Source: Carex sylvatica
Taxonomy: Eukaryota; Streptophyta; Magnoliopsida; Poales; Cyperaceae
Assembly: GCA_964058845.1 (NCBI GenBank)
Contig: CAXKVR010000118.1
Coordinates: 169,615 to 233,614 of the forward strand
Reading direction: 5' to 3'
DNA: 64,000 nt
The position numbers and the translations under genes are program-made. Below are positions 36,319 to 48,651 of the stretch, piece by piece. How positions within the stretch are numbered: position 1 is the stretch's first letter; every line of letters begins with the position of its first letter. The notes below the pieces were generated by a model. That model saw only the letters and a program-made list of their open reading frames with translations, was not told the origin of the DNA and ran no database searches.

Positions 36319-37780
36319 CATGCATGAGATGACAAATTCACAATTTTTGAAAGATGAAAGAGAGAGAGGATGAATTGAGAGTTTGATAGGATCTAGAGAT
36401 ATCTAGCATATATGTTGAGGGAACGCTATTCTGTTCGGAGCTTTTAATTTGATTCGTTTGTTTTGATCGGACGGATCAGATTAAATCTCAAAATTTAGGT
36501 CCTCTCTAACCTGGGCTGTTTGAACGGATCAAATTAAAAAATCCGCACAGCTCTGCAGAGGATACTCTCTCATATGTTGAAAGTAGATATTCTCAAATAG
36601 CAGTTTTAACAACACAGAAAAAATCAATGGTACTATATATATGTTAAAATCTTCGTCTATAGAATTCGCTACTAAGAACGAATCTAAACCGTTGAAATTT
36701 ATTTATTTTATCAGTGATGAATGTACATATAATATTTTGAATATTTTAAATTTATTTAGTATAAAAATTAAATTAAGAAAGAAAAAGGAACCGGATAATT
36801 AAATTTGAGTAATAGTTATGACTAGCCGATTTTTTTCATTTATATCCAATTTTTTTTTTTAAATAACCATATCTCAGACGTATTTTGAAAACTATCCAAA
36901 TTGAAAAAATTAATATATTTAATGATTGTTATTTGCAAACAATTAGTCGGAAAATATTCCAAAGGTTTGCAAATAACCCGGATTAAATATATTAATTTTT
37001 TATTTTTTCAAAAATAGATACAACTTTTTAGAAATTAAATATACTAGAAAGATGACAATATTTTATGTATTTACTTAGAAGTGATTTTTTAACCGAGATC
37101 AATAACTGAGAATCCAAGCATTTTTATTTTTTTTTCTAATAACAAATAAAGAAATATATTAATTTTTCTTACGGCCGTAAAAAATCCGGCATGAAAAATG
37201 TTGATCTGGGTTATTTGTAGCAGTCTTTCGAATAAATCAAATTATATAGTATTTCATTTATTTTTAAAGAAATATATTAAATATTTCTAATATTTCAATA
37301 TAAAAATTAAATAAATTATAAGTATTTCTATTTAAATAAAAAAAATGAATCCCAAATTATTTTTTTAATCCTAAAATCAGAAAAAAAAATTCTTGAAATG
37401 GGTTACCAAAATTTTTTTTTTGGGTTTGAGGTCCCAAAAACCGGGAATTTTTTTTTCTAAAAATAGGTGTTAAAACCAAAAAAAAAATTTCCCGATTTGA
37501 ATAGTTTTTAAAATACATCCGTAATTTGAATTTTTTTGTTAATTTTTTTTTATGGATATAAAAAAAAATCGGTATTCCTTCATTATCAGTTACAATAATG
37601 TCTGCATTAATGAACTTGCTTCTTATGCGATAAATTCTTCCTTCTCTTTCTAAGATTCAAATATAATTGGAGGTAAAACTGGTGAAATGGTGCGTTCTAC
37701 ACTTTTACTCGTTCCAAGTTCCAACGTGCTCAAAGTAGAAAGATTTTTCATTCAGTTTGAAACTCGGTCCGATTCAAACC
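36319..37780. other. Gene-free spacer with foldback-like AT tracts
   Basis: No gene supported. 36420-36560 has an imperfect inverted pair around TTGATCGGACGGATCA and TTTGAACGGATCAAATT. 36840-37560 is rich in poly-A/poly-T tracts, with TTTGCAAATAACCCGG and its partial inverse. Confidence 0.4.
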
Positions 37781-37798
37781 TAAGTATTTAACTATGTT

Positions 37799-38165
37799 CA
37801 GGGTGGAGTCAGAATTTTCATCAGATAAGAGTAAAAAATTATCGAATCGAATTTAAATAATATATCGAATTTAAATCCATTAACTAATTGGATACTCGCT
37901 AAAAAACAATGTTTTAACTTATATTTTCTAATATTCTGACTTGTAATTTCTAATGTTTTAACTTATAATTCTAATTATCAATTATAATTCAAAAAATTTA
38001 TTTTGATTTTAATATTAAATTTAACCCGAATTACAAATCAAACAATCAGACGGGGGCAATTTTTTTTTCAGAGGGAGGCAGAGTCGATCGGTATCGATAA
38101 ATCACCACTAAAACTCGAAATTCAGGAGGGCGGCTGCCCCCTGGTCTATACTGGGTCCGCGCCTG
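37799..38165. mobile_element. Non-autonomous hAT MITE (367 bp)
   Basis: The left end is CAGGGTGGAGTCAGAATTTT; the inverse of the right end is CAGGCGCGGACCCAG, the common plant CAGxGGCGGAxCCAG hAT end. A perfect 8-bp target duplication ACTATGTT lies at 37791-37798 and 38166-38173. Confidence 0.85.
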
Positions 38166-38244
38166 ACTATGTTTGTGCCTACCTTTATGTAAAATAGTTA
38201 TATGTAGTGATTTTAACACACACATATGTGTGTGTGTAGAGTGG

Positions 38245-38430
38245 GAAAAATGGCACGCCGGAGCTGGTTCCGTCACGGAACGGCACGGCTCCGTCACGGC
38301 ACGGGTGTCAGATACATGCCGTGCCTCGCGTGTCCCGTGCCGTGACTATTCGCGTGCCGTGACCAATTGTTAACAAAGAAGACACGGCACGGAAATTATT
38401 TTCGTCACGGCACGGCACGGAACGGAAGAC
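38245..38430. promoter_or_regulatory. Left subterminal repeat cluster of the hAT element
   Basis: About a dozen copies of CACGGCACGG/CCGTGCCGTG-type motifs in both orientations; a smaller cluster lies at 42060-42165. Subterminal motif clusters bind transposase in hAT elements such as Ac; that role here is inferred from position. Confidence 0.7.
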
Positions 38431-39253
38431 ACGGTTCCAATTTGAAAAAAAGGTGTACTGGTACTGGTAACGTTCAGTGGTGTCACTAAGCCGTGTGGCG
38501 TGAGAAGGTAGGAGAGACTAGGAGTAGGAGCGCAAGATGATTTGACAACTCATTATTATTATTATTTATTTTTATTTTTTTACGAAAGGTGATTTACTGA
38601 TTTGACAATTACCCTAGGTCTCATGAATTCTCCATTCACCACAGCACAAATGCATTTCTTAATTCTCCATTCAGCGTTTCCGCTCGATCGCTCCTAGTCT
38701 CCTACTCTCACCATTCATCACACTTCACTAATTTGCTTCACCATACAGAAATTGTTCTCAATCGTCTCTTTCTCGCCAGAAATTGTTCTTCAACAGTTCA
38801 AGTACGGAAAAGCTGTCACTCGAATTTCCTTTGATTTTTTGGCAATTTAAAGGTCAGAAATTTATTTTTTTATTTCAAATTTGTTTGAAAAAGACAATTC
38901 AATATGCATGTCGGCATGGAAAAATAGAAGAAATTCCTTGAAATAATTATTCTGTAATTTTTTGTTATTATTTTGCATTTCTAAGTGTAAGGAAAAATGA
39001 GTAGAAAGTCTTCAAAAATTAAATAATTGTTATGTATGAATTTCTAAGTGTAGGAGACACCTTTGTATTCTAAGCAATTTTAGTTGTATGTGATTATTTG
39101 TGCATTCAAGCATATTAGTTTAGAAGACAGCATATTGAGAATAGTAGTAGAAAGTCTAAAAAAAATGAAATAATTGTTCTATAATTGTTCTGTAAATATT
39201 TATATGCATGTTTTCTAAAATTTTCATTACCTATTTTCATATATAACAGAATT

Positions 39254-41860
39254 ATGGATCCAAATCAAACTTGGATTGACCTTGTCAATGTCGTTGGTCA
39301 TGAGTTGAACGATCCGAACTATGTTGATGCGGTTGTTGGTGCTGTTGGCTTGAACCTATCAATTGGTCTTCCGCCGCGAGCCCCGCAATTGGAAAATGCT
39401 CCAGTCACACCAATGTCGGGATCTTCTCATTCTTCTTCATCCATGGGCTCCACAACAACACAGGTGGTGGGAGGAACCAACGAAACACCTAATGTGCAAG
39501 TCAAGAAGCCTATAATCATTAGAGAGCACAAAGCTGTTTGCTGGTCAATCTTTAAAGAGGTAAAAGATGTAGACAATGTTACTGTAGGAGGTATGTGCTT
39601 AATATACAAAAAAGAATACAAGTACAAGGGTGAAACTGGAACTGGTTCATTTATTAAACATAAGGCCTACCATGACAAAAGAGGTGAATATGTATCCGAA
39701 GAATTTAGTACCCAAATGGTGCAAACCCAACTGGGTGTTGGCGGAGGGTACTTTAGGTACGATCCTGATAAGGTTAGAAAGGGTTTAATCAAATATTGTG
39801 TGCGGTCAGAAAAACCTTTGTCAATGGCAGTTGACCCATTTTTTGAAGAATTCATTAGAGATTGCTTGCACCCCCAGTACAAGAAATCTTATAAAAAAAA
39901 GGTAAGGGATGATTTGATGAACCAATTCTGGATCAAAAGAGCTGAACTTTACGATGAATTCAAGGAGGCCAAACATAAGGTAGCTGTAACGTCTGACATA
40001 TGCACGGCAAGTAAACATAATTTAGCGTATTGTTCTGTGACCGCTCATTGGATTTCAGAGGATACCAATATTGGGTGCTGGATTTTAAACAAAAGAATCC
40101 TTGCTTTTCGGGTCCTGGATTATCTCCATGACGCACGGTCAATTTTTGAATACATTTTGAGTGTACTGGATGAATATCACATACGTGACAAGGTATTTGC
40201 AATGGCGTTTGATAACGCTTCTAACAACAACGCAGCACTTCAGCTTTTAGCCAATACTCTCCAACCGATATGTGACGGGATTTTTTTTCACACGAAATGT
40301 GCATGTCACATCCTGAATTTAATGGTCCATGCAGGCCTTAAGCCTGAACCAATTGAGAAACTACTTCACAAGTACAAGGAGGCACTTCGATTTCTCGATT
40401 CGAGTGTGAAGACAAAGCAGAGCTTTGCAACCGTATGAATGTCCCTGTGGTTAATATTCCTTCGGATGTCGATACCCGTTGGAATTCGACGTATCAACTT
40501 TTAAAGAAAACACTACACTTGAAACCAGCTATAGATCAACACCTAAGTAATAGTGTGGCGGGTCAGGAATTTCAACTCACATTCGAGGAGTGGCGGTCAC
40601 TAGAGCATATGATTCCCTTCTTAGAATGTTTCTATGTAGCAACAGTACGACTGTCTACCAGCTACACACCCACATCAAGCGCTCTATTAGAAGAGCTTGT
40701 CACCATTTCTGATTGGTATGCTACACAAATGTCGACTTTGTGTGACAACAACATTTTGTGGTTTGCATTGCAGCCGATACGTGAGAAATTTCTCAAGTAT
40801 TGGCAAGATGTCCCCAAACTCACGATTATTGCAAGTTGCCTTGACCCGAGGTTAGTGTTATAATAAATTTTAAAACTGAATTTTAAAACAAGATATAACT
40901 AGCTTATTTTACTCATATATGATTTTTATATGATCCAGATGGAAGGTACATACAACAGCTGACTTACTCACCACAATGAAGAAAAACTTTGGATTGGATG
41001 CTAACAATGTGCATGAGGAAGTCTCATGTCTATTTGAAAATGTGTACAAAGTCTACGAGCAACAATATCAGGAGGTTTGTGTCAATTTGTATTTATTAAA
41101 AAATAGTAGATGGGTAACAGGAGCTGATTTAAAATAGTAGATGCTCTCTATTGGATATTATTCATTGAAATTGATTAGAGTTGTAACTTACATAAATAGT
41201 AGATGCTCATAACAGGAGCTGATTTAAAATAATTTTATTCAGGCTAGAGCAGCACATGGGAATTTAGGTGTGTCTCAAGCTTCCAATCCGGTAAGAAGAA
41301 GCAGAAGTGCAATTTCTCGTGTTCGAAACATTCTCAGCAAACAGGGCAACGCACCTTCATCATCATCCCAACAAGTGAACAATTCGGAGATCCAAGTTTA
41401 CACATCCTCTATTTCTAGCTATGCGAATGTTAGTCTCGACGATGAAAATTTTGATATTCTGCAGTTTTGGAACCAAGCCAAGGCCATGTTTCGTATTTTG
41501 GCATCCATGGCTCAAGATGTTTTTGCCGCTCCAGTCTCCACAGTAGCTTCTGGGTCGTGTTTCAGCGCAGCCAATAGAGTTTTAACCGACAAACGGACAA
41601 GATTGGGACCATCTACATTCGAGGCCCTTGTGCTACATAAGGATTGGTACGATGCAGAGAAGAGGCTTCAAGACAGGTCATGGATGCACATGCCGTCAGA
41701 ATTAAGAGAAGAAGCCAACACTTCGAGTGCTGGTTCAAGTCGGCAGGCGCAAGAAGTCGACCAACTTCACGAAGAACAACAACAATATGGATACAACCCA
41801 TATATGGAAAATTATGAAGAATACGGGTTCCCTATGAACAATCAGAATTGGGATAACTAG
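39254..41860 (+). CDS. hAT transposase, RICESLEEPER type (frameshifted)
   Basis: Transposase for the surrounding element. ATG 39254 was chosen because an acceptor-like ATAACAG lies just upstream and the residues before it are not transposase-like. Blocks: 39254 to about 40430, about 40420-40850, 40939-41074 and 41243-41860. The introns 40851-40938 and 41075-41242 have GT-AG ends and keep phase. BED zinc finger at residues ~93-145; RNase H-like core with VTSDICTASK (~243), AFDNASNNN (~319), CACHILNL (~349) and TRWNSTYQLL; C-terminal hATC dimerisation domain near DILQFWNQAKAMF and GSCFSAANRVLTD. Two defects: the second BED Cys is Tyr (codon 39605-39607), and the frame changes by one base between about 40395 and 40430, with a TGA at 40436 in the first frame. 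Probably inactive unless the sequence has an indel error. Confidence 0.88.
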
Positions 41861-42479
41861 CACTACAATTTCTAATATTTATGTTTTAGCTTCCTTTATA
41901 TTTATGTTTTAGACTTTTGTGTTATGGATGTTGTAATATGAACACTAGTTTATTTGAATGTCATGAGAATGCATGTAGGCTAAAATGATGTAATATGAAC
42001 ACTGATTTAATATGAGCATTTTCTGTTTTATTCCTAAGATTGATTTGAGTTTTTAATCTCAAGGCACCCCATAATCTCACGGCACGTTTGGTCACGGCAC
42101 GACTTGGTCACGGCACGCGAGTCACGGCACGGCACGTGAAAAATTAACTTGATTACGGCACGTTTTTTCCACACTATGTGTGTGTTTGCAACATTATTAG
42201 TTTTCAATTTTGTAGATTTTTCTTTTGAGATAGGATGTAAATAATTGAGTCATATTATAATCAGCTCCGTCACGATAAAACACGACATTACGTGAACGAG
42301 CTAAATACTATACGGGGTCACGTAAATTGTGCATAATAAAACTGTTATGTTTTAATCAGGTGGTTAATTTTTAAAATATTTGTTAAATATTAAATTGAAA
42401 GGTAAATTTTAAACAAATTTGGAAAAATTTAAATAAAAAGTCGTGTCGTTTGACTACCTTGACCGGTAGTGAATCGCTT

Positions 42480-42698
42480 GAATCCGTATCCTCTGCATTA
42501 ACGCAAAAAGGAATTTTTTTAGTTAATACATATGTACCGTTCAATTAGCATTAAGATTCGTGCAAATTAAATCGGCACTAATATTGAAGACCCCCTATGG
42601 TTTAGGCGGGGGCCGGATGGGCTCCGTTTACAATCGGACGGTCCATATCTATTAACTCAAAAGATTTTCTTTTGCGTTAATGCAGACGATGTGGACTC
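42480..42698. mobile_element. MULE-type MITE, family B copy 5
   Basis: A 219-bp element. The left end is GAATCCGTATCCTCTGCATT and the inverse of the right end is GAGTCCACATCGTCTGCATT. A perfect 9-bp duplication GAATCGCTT lies at 42471-42479 and 42699-42707. Confidence 0.92.
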
Positions 42699-42793
42699 GA
42701 ATCGCTTGGCCCGACCAAATCTACCACAGAGAAATGATCTTTCTGCAGCAGAGGTAGGAATTCAGGTATTATACTTTTTGCGTCATCTCTTAG

Positions 42794-43265
42794 TCTGACT
42801 CTCTGCAGCTAACACAATAAATATGCTCGCTGCTTTTCTCATTTAGAATCGGAAATGCTACAACACCACTATTTCTGTACACATCTTTGCTAAATTACAC
42901 AAGCAGTGAAAAAAACACTTGTAATCACATGAGATGTATATTTATTCAAAAAAATAAAAAATTCATTCTGGAAAAATCTGATGATAAGATGCGGAAATAT
43001 AAATAATTTACGTATGAAAAAACAACAAATAATTTTTCATGCTACTCAATACACCGTTGTAAATTTATTTCTTCTAAACATAATTTTTTGATGTTATTTC
43101 ATAATTGTGCTACATTTTTTTTCTTCAATAAATTAACTTAAATTACTAAAAAAAATGACGTGACTAATAATATCACCTGTGCTACGATATGACTGAATCA
43201 CAATGTAACTGACGTATTATGACCATTCGCGTGTTGTGAATTTCTCATCATTTTGATCATGATAT
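42794..43265. repeat. Dispersed repeat R, copy 1
   Basis: Shared in direct orientation with 47517-47998 (about 0.47 kb), and more distantly with about 56090-57000 and about 51145-51260. Marker words are CTCATTTAGAATCGGAAAT, TTGTAATCACATGAGA and ATGACGTGACT. No coding potential. The type of element is not clear. Confidence 0.7.
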
Positions 43266-45025
43266 ATCATGTCACGTGAAAACTTGACTTGAATACGGCA
43301 TGGCATGACATGTAATTCAAACCACGTGTCTCGTAATAAGTTATGCATTCAGTTTTGTGCAGCGAAGTGTAATTCATATAGTATATAAATTTTGCAATTT
43401 GTCGATACAGTTTGAAAAATGTGTATAATTTATCAATACTTTCGCACACTACATGTTTGTACGCGATTGAGGCTCCGTATGTAATTAGTAATTTTAACTG
43501 TGTATAGTTGTTCGTATATATTATATAGAAGTAGCTGGATGAAAGTTGACTATAGCTGAATTTTAAAAAATACATTTTTTATTAGAACTGGAGAAAGATA
43601 TCTCGGTGCACTTTTGTATTAATGTTTTGAATATATATTTTGTATTAAGTGTTTTGGAGCACTATATAGTCACATCATCACTGTTGGGTTACGTTACAGA
43701 AGAAATATATCTGGGTGCACTGTGCAGTTTTGTATTAAATTATTATTCGTTTTTCATGTTGAACAATTGTTTGTTGTATTATTTGAGATGTGTGGATGAT
43801 GTGAATAGTCCAATTAAATTATAATCGAACTTTGTGTGATATTGTTGATCTATTATTTTGTATGATTTACCGTTTGTATGAATCTCTTATTCTGAATTAT
43901 AGTTGAGTCACCAAAAGTTTATGTTTATGAAAATTTATTGAGCTCTGCAAAGTCTAGGAGCTATAAACTATAGTTTAGTTACGGAATTCTTATGCGCATA
44001 TGGTGAACGGTCCTTGCTAATCTAGGTACTGGTTGGGAGGGAGGATTTGATTATGATTTTGACAATGACTATGGGTGACTATAAAGAGACATCTGATTGC
44101 ATGTCATACCAAGTTTGGGACCAGAATGACAAGTTTGTTAAATATGTTGAGCATATCGATTATGAGTTTATTGCATACGAAATATTATCTGACTATGAAC
44201 CTGACTTTAATTAACAGTATAAACCTAAGCACATCGGATGAGGGTCAGTGGAGGACTGGAGGGTACTGAGTACCGACAGGTGTGGATTTAGCGTGGCCAC
44301 CTGTGTGACAAGTTGGTGGGTCATCTGTTTGTGTTACCATACCTAATAATTTGAGTTTAAACCAAATATATCTTTGTTGAGCTTCATTTGAGATTTTGTG
44401 AATTGGTATTTGATTGAATATTGTGATCGAGCATTTGTATTCATTTAATATATATAAACTAAACTGTTAATATCAAGCTGCGAGGATTTAATTCTGGATA
44501 TGGATTGATTGCAAGTCCAATGGCCTGATTCTGGCAAATTTGCACTGGGAGATCATATTATTATTATTATTATTATTTTTCACTCCCATCCTTTGGGTTA
44601 TTTTCAGGTTTATTATAGGGATAGAGGGAGATGGTTCTGGATTGCATCTGACAACATAACCACATGAAATTGGAGATTTGTGTTGTTGAAACTGACATGA
44701 TGTGGTAGATATTTCTAACATATAGTTTGCCGTATTCTGTCAGATAAATTTTGTAAGAAATATTGGGATGTGGTTAATATGTAATGGTGTTATTGGTAAT
44801 GTATATAAAAGATTCACTGCCTTACGTATATGTTTTAATAAATATATCTGGTAGGTTGTTATACCCGATTTCGGGTGTGATAGTTATAAATAGTTAGAAA
44901 AAAAATAATGATTTAGTGTTTTCTTATCTGATAATAAAATTAGAATTTGACATGCATACCAAATTGGTTTATGATTTAGGAATTTTTGAATCCAAATGTG
45001 GTTTACTCCATATATGCCCCAACAG
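43266..45025. other. Spacer with one short unassigned frame
   Basis: A 53-residue frame at 44053-44214 contains YKETSDCMSYQVWDQNDKFV and an acidic end SDYEPDFN. Its composition is more protein-like than the surroundings, but no family is recognised. An (ATT)n tract sits at about 44557-44578. Nothing else is supported. Confidence 0.35.
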
Positions 45026-45033
45026 TGATATGA

Positions 45034-45408
45034 CGATTTTTTTTAGAAATCATAAATAAGAAAAAAAAAATTAAACTAATTAGATTGTTTTGGTTTTTAA
45101 AAAACCCATAAGAACCGAGATATCATTTCAGTTTAAAGTTTTTTTTTTTATTGAATTGTCATTTCGGTCTGAACCGTTTTCATAGATTTCGGAAAGAAAA
45201 TTAATGTACTTGATGGTGTAAAACTTGTGCAAATACTTCGGACATAAATGACAATTGGGTTCAAAAAAAAAAGAACTTGATGTTATTAAAACATCAAAAA
45301 ACTTGAGACCGAAATAACATCTTGATTTTTATGATTTTTGTGAAAATCAAAACAATAAAATTGATTTAGTAAAAACTTCTTTTTATTTATGGTTTTAAAA
45401 TAAATTCG
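45034..45408. mobile_element. Foldback element with 8-9 bp target duplication and related empty site
   Basis: The ends are CGATTTTTTTTAGAAATCAT and, inverted from the right, CGAATTTATTTTAAAACCAT. The flanks share GTGATATGA (45025-45033 and 45408-45416; the exact border is ambiguous by one base). At 63878-63970 the same flanking sequence (GCCCCAACAGTGATACGACT then ATACAG) is uninterrupted, which serves as an empty-site paralogue. Superfamily undecided (hAT or MULE). Confidence 0.8.
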
Positions 45409-46409
45409 TGATATGATTATACAGTGCGCTCCATATATTCAAAACACGCAATAAAAGAGATATAAATATATTCAAAACATTAATACTAAAGTGGACCCAA
45501 ATTTTTCCAGTTCTAATACAAAATGCATAGTTAATTACAAGACTGTGACTTAAATTACATATCATTCCATGCTATAATCAAAATCACGAGAAATATCACG
45601 TGTGAATGATCACGTTACGTTAGTTACATGACGTTATTAGTTATGTAAATTTTTTTAAAGTAATTTAAGATAGTTTATTGATAATATATATACAAAGAAT
45701 GTAGAAAAAATGTAAAAAATTATGAAATATAGTTAATAAAATTATGTTTAAAAGAAAAAAATATTAATTGTGTATCGAATAGCATGCAGAATTATTTTTT
45801 TTTTTCATGTTTAAAATATTATTTTTTTCGCTTTTTATTGTTAGACTTCCTGGAATAATAATCATGATTCATCAAAAACACAATTTGACATTAATACGCG
45901 TTAATTAACGGATAAAACTTACAAATTACTCCGTTAATCTTCGTAACGGGTCAGCACCTCTTCATAACGGGTCGGATAATGAATTCGGGTTTTCCATAAC
46001 GAACGAACCAATTAATAAATCCAACAATACGCATAAACCTCATGCGAACAATTTATAAAGCACTAAAATTTATTAAATGAAGTATATATGTGCAGTTTTG
46101 AAGGGTTATAAAATTAAACATTTTTTTTGTTTCTACTATTATATGCCTCATTACAATATTTTTTGTCGCTGCTTGTTATTTAGTAAAGGTGGGTTCAAAT
46201 AGATGGTGCTGTATTATTTCCGATTCTGAGTGAAAAAAACTGCAAACTAATAACCACATTCATTGTAACTTTTAAGTTAGAGTCAGACTAAGATATCACG
46301 AAAAAAAAAAATATTATAACGATCAAGATATTTAAGGAAAGAATATAATCCGGCGCACGGCTTAAGAAATTTAAGAACCCGTTTTTTTTCTTGAGATACG
46401 GAAGCAACT

Positions 46410-46614
46410 CTGCTTTTTTCCTTGAGAAAAAGAGGATCTTCCTATTCTCTAATCTGAACTGTTGAAAATCGATCAAACGGTTTCAATTACATTTTTCTTT
46501 TATATTAATATAATATATTAAAATGAATTAGATATAATAGAAGCCATTTGATCGATTTTAAACGGTTCGAATTGAAGCATAGGAGAGTCCTCCTTTTATC
46601 AAGAAAAGGAGCAG
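46410..46614. mobile_element. Foldback MITE (205 bp)
   Basis: Inverted arms start CTGCTTTTTTCCTTGAGAAA on the left and CTGCTCCTTTTCTTGATAAA on the inverse of the right. The arms continue through GATCGATTTTAAACGGTT-like sequence to an AT-rich loop near 46505. No clear target duplication. Confidence 0.65.
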
Positions 46615-47516
46615 ATTCCATTCCATGGAAATACGAGTCTCTTTAAATTTAGAGGAAACGGTCTAATCTAATTCAAATCGTATATTAATCCTTTCCAGAT
46701 AATATTGGAGATAACTTTTTTACGTAAAACTAGATTCAAACTTGTTTTAGTTCTGTTAGTTTCAGCGAGTTTCATAATCGTTTTGACTTCAAATTGATAT
46801 AATTTTGAATTGCCTATAGTTAATAATGTGAATCGTTTTTTCAAAGAATTAATTTAAATCTAGTAACCGAAAAATCTAATAACTTTTGATAAAATTGCAC
46901 AATTTTCAGGTCGGTATATTTTTTTTTCAAAGAATTAATTGGTCCAGGCGTCATTTTTTAAAAATTTGGGATGTAAATTTTTTAGTTTTACTAATTATTT
47001 ACAATATAAACAGAAAATTAATTAAAATTTGTGTCATTATTCAGGTGGAGAATAAGGCGAATTAAACAAAAGGTGATAGAGATTTACGAATTTGTTGATT
47101 TTTTTTTATAAATCATAATTAATTTTTTTTATGGAATCAACACACACACACACATATATATATATGCATGCATGTATATATTTTACAAAAATTAAAATAA
47201 CCGAAATGACATTTCTACTATACATTACTTCTTCTTCTTTTTTACCAAAATCAACAATATTATATTCTTGCATCTATAATGATCGATATAAGACAATAAT
47301 AAGCTTTTCTACTAGACACAATATTGTTGCATTTACCTAAACGATATAAGACAATCGGGGCACACAATTCAGAGGAACTAATTAAAATCTTCTAATATGA
47401 TTTTAGTTGTTTTCGTATGTAAAGCAAATGGATGGATGTAAATGGAGAAACGAAGGACAGTGATTTCGTGAGGCTTAAATTTAATTTTGTTATCTGAATC
47501 TGAATATTCGTCTGAG

Positions 47517-47998
47517 TCTTGACTCTCTACAGCTACACAATCAACATGCCCACTGCTTTTCTCATTTAGAATCGGAAATAATACAGCACCATTCTCTTTG
47601 TACACATCTTTGCTAAATTACAAGCAGTACGTGGAAAAAACACTTGTAATCACATGAGACGTACGTATATTTATTCAAAAATAAATAAAAATTCGATTCC
47701 TGAAAAATCTGATAATAAGATGCGGAAATATGAAAAATTTATGTAGGAAAAAAAAAATTCATGCTACTCAAAACACCATTATAAATTTAATTCTTCTAAA
47801 CATAATTTTTTAACGTTATTTCATAATTATTCTACATTCTTTTTATATTTTTTTTCAATAAATTAACTTAAATTACTAAAAAAAAATGACGTGACTGATA
47901 ATATCATGTGTGCTACGACGTAACTGAATTACAATGTGACTAACGTATTGTGACCATTCGCATGTTGTGATATTTCTCATCATTTTGATCATGATACA
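47517..47998. repeat. Dispersed repeat R, copy 2
   Basis: Direct-orientation copy of 42794-43265 with substitutions and small indels. Carries TTTCTCATTTAGAATCGGAA and the TTGTAATCACATGAGA word. Confidence 0.7.
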
Positions 47999-48240
47999 AC
48001 CATAGTGACAAACAAATTATTTGTGTTCGGTTCAGCAGAGTCAAAAATTTGTGATTTAAGTATAATTTGAATATAATTCGAGAATAATACAGAACAAAGT
48101 CAGAAAACTGTTTCAAACGAGAGAAATTGAAAAGTTGTGGAGCAAAGTCAGCAAACACGTGATGCCCCAGGCCTCCAGCTAGTGGTGCTGCATCATTGCC
48201 GAGCTTGCAAGAGAGTTTGAGAGAAGTATATATATCATAA

Positions 48241-48651
48241 GAGTAGAACTAGGGTGGTCTTAAGCCCACCAAATTGTTTGGTGAGCTTAACTTCAAAATT
48301 TATCAAATTGGTTTTAAATAATGAATTCGAACCGTTGAAACCTGCTTACCTTCCGAGTGATGTTTCTATATATGAAAATTTTAAACATTCGAATTAATTT
48401 AGTATAAACTCAATTGGTCAAAATTATAAGATTAATAAATTAATTTTAGTACATTCATTTTTTGAATGTTTTTTGACTGCTTGACTTTATACTAAATTAA
48501 TTCGAATGTTTAAAATTTTTACATGTTGACGCATCAGTCATAAAGTAGACGAATTCCTACAATTTAAATTCATCATTTAAAACCAATTTAATAAATTTTA
48601 AAATTAAGCTCATCTAACACTTTTGTGAACTTAAAAACACATGTTCTACTG
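48241..48651. mobile_element. MULE-type foldback, family F2 (complete, 411 bp)
   Basis: The ends are GAGTAGAACTAGGGTG and, inverted from the right, CAGTAGAACATGTGTT. The arms fold back along most of their length (for example TTTAAACATTCGAATTAATT and its inverse). A perfect 9-bp target duplication ATATCATAA lies at 48232-48240 and 48652-48660. This copy sets the borders for fragments at 31399, 32068, about 49996 and 61435. Confidence 0.85.

Larger units (their letters stand above)
38237..42176 (+). mobile_element. Complete hAT transposon (3,940 bp)
   Basis: The terminal inverted repeats are TAGAGTGGGAAAAATGGCACG and, inverted from the right, TAGTGTGGAAAAAACGTGCC. A perfect 8-bp target duplication TGTGTGTG lies at 38229-38236 and 42177-42184, although it falls in a (TG)n tract. 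Subterminal regions (about 38245-38430 and 42060-42165) are crowded with CACGGCACGG words in both orientations, the expected transposase-binding clusters. The element encodes one plus-strand transposase. The ends and target duplication look young, but the reading frame is damaged. Confidence 0.93.
45420..48231. other. AT-rich spacer with repeat remnants
   Basis: No gene supported. Contains copies of dispersed repeats (about 45715-45840 shared with 9030-9150; about 46735-46830 shared with 29835-29930), the foldback at 46410 and repeat R at 47517. A (CA)n/(TA)n tract sits at about 47140-47170. Confidence 0.4.

Noticed and set aside
38221..38236. Palindrome ACACACATATGTGTGTGT as a regulatory site
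   Set aside because: It is a simple (CA)n(TG)n tract that served as the hAT target.
43267..43575. 102-codon minus-strand frame
   Set aside because: Tyr/Ile/Lys-rich AT-driven frame, no domain or splice context.
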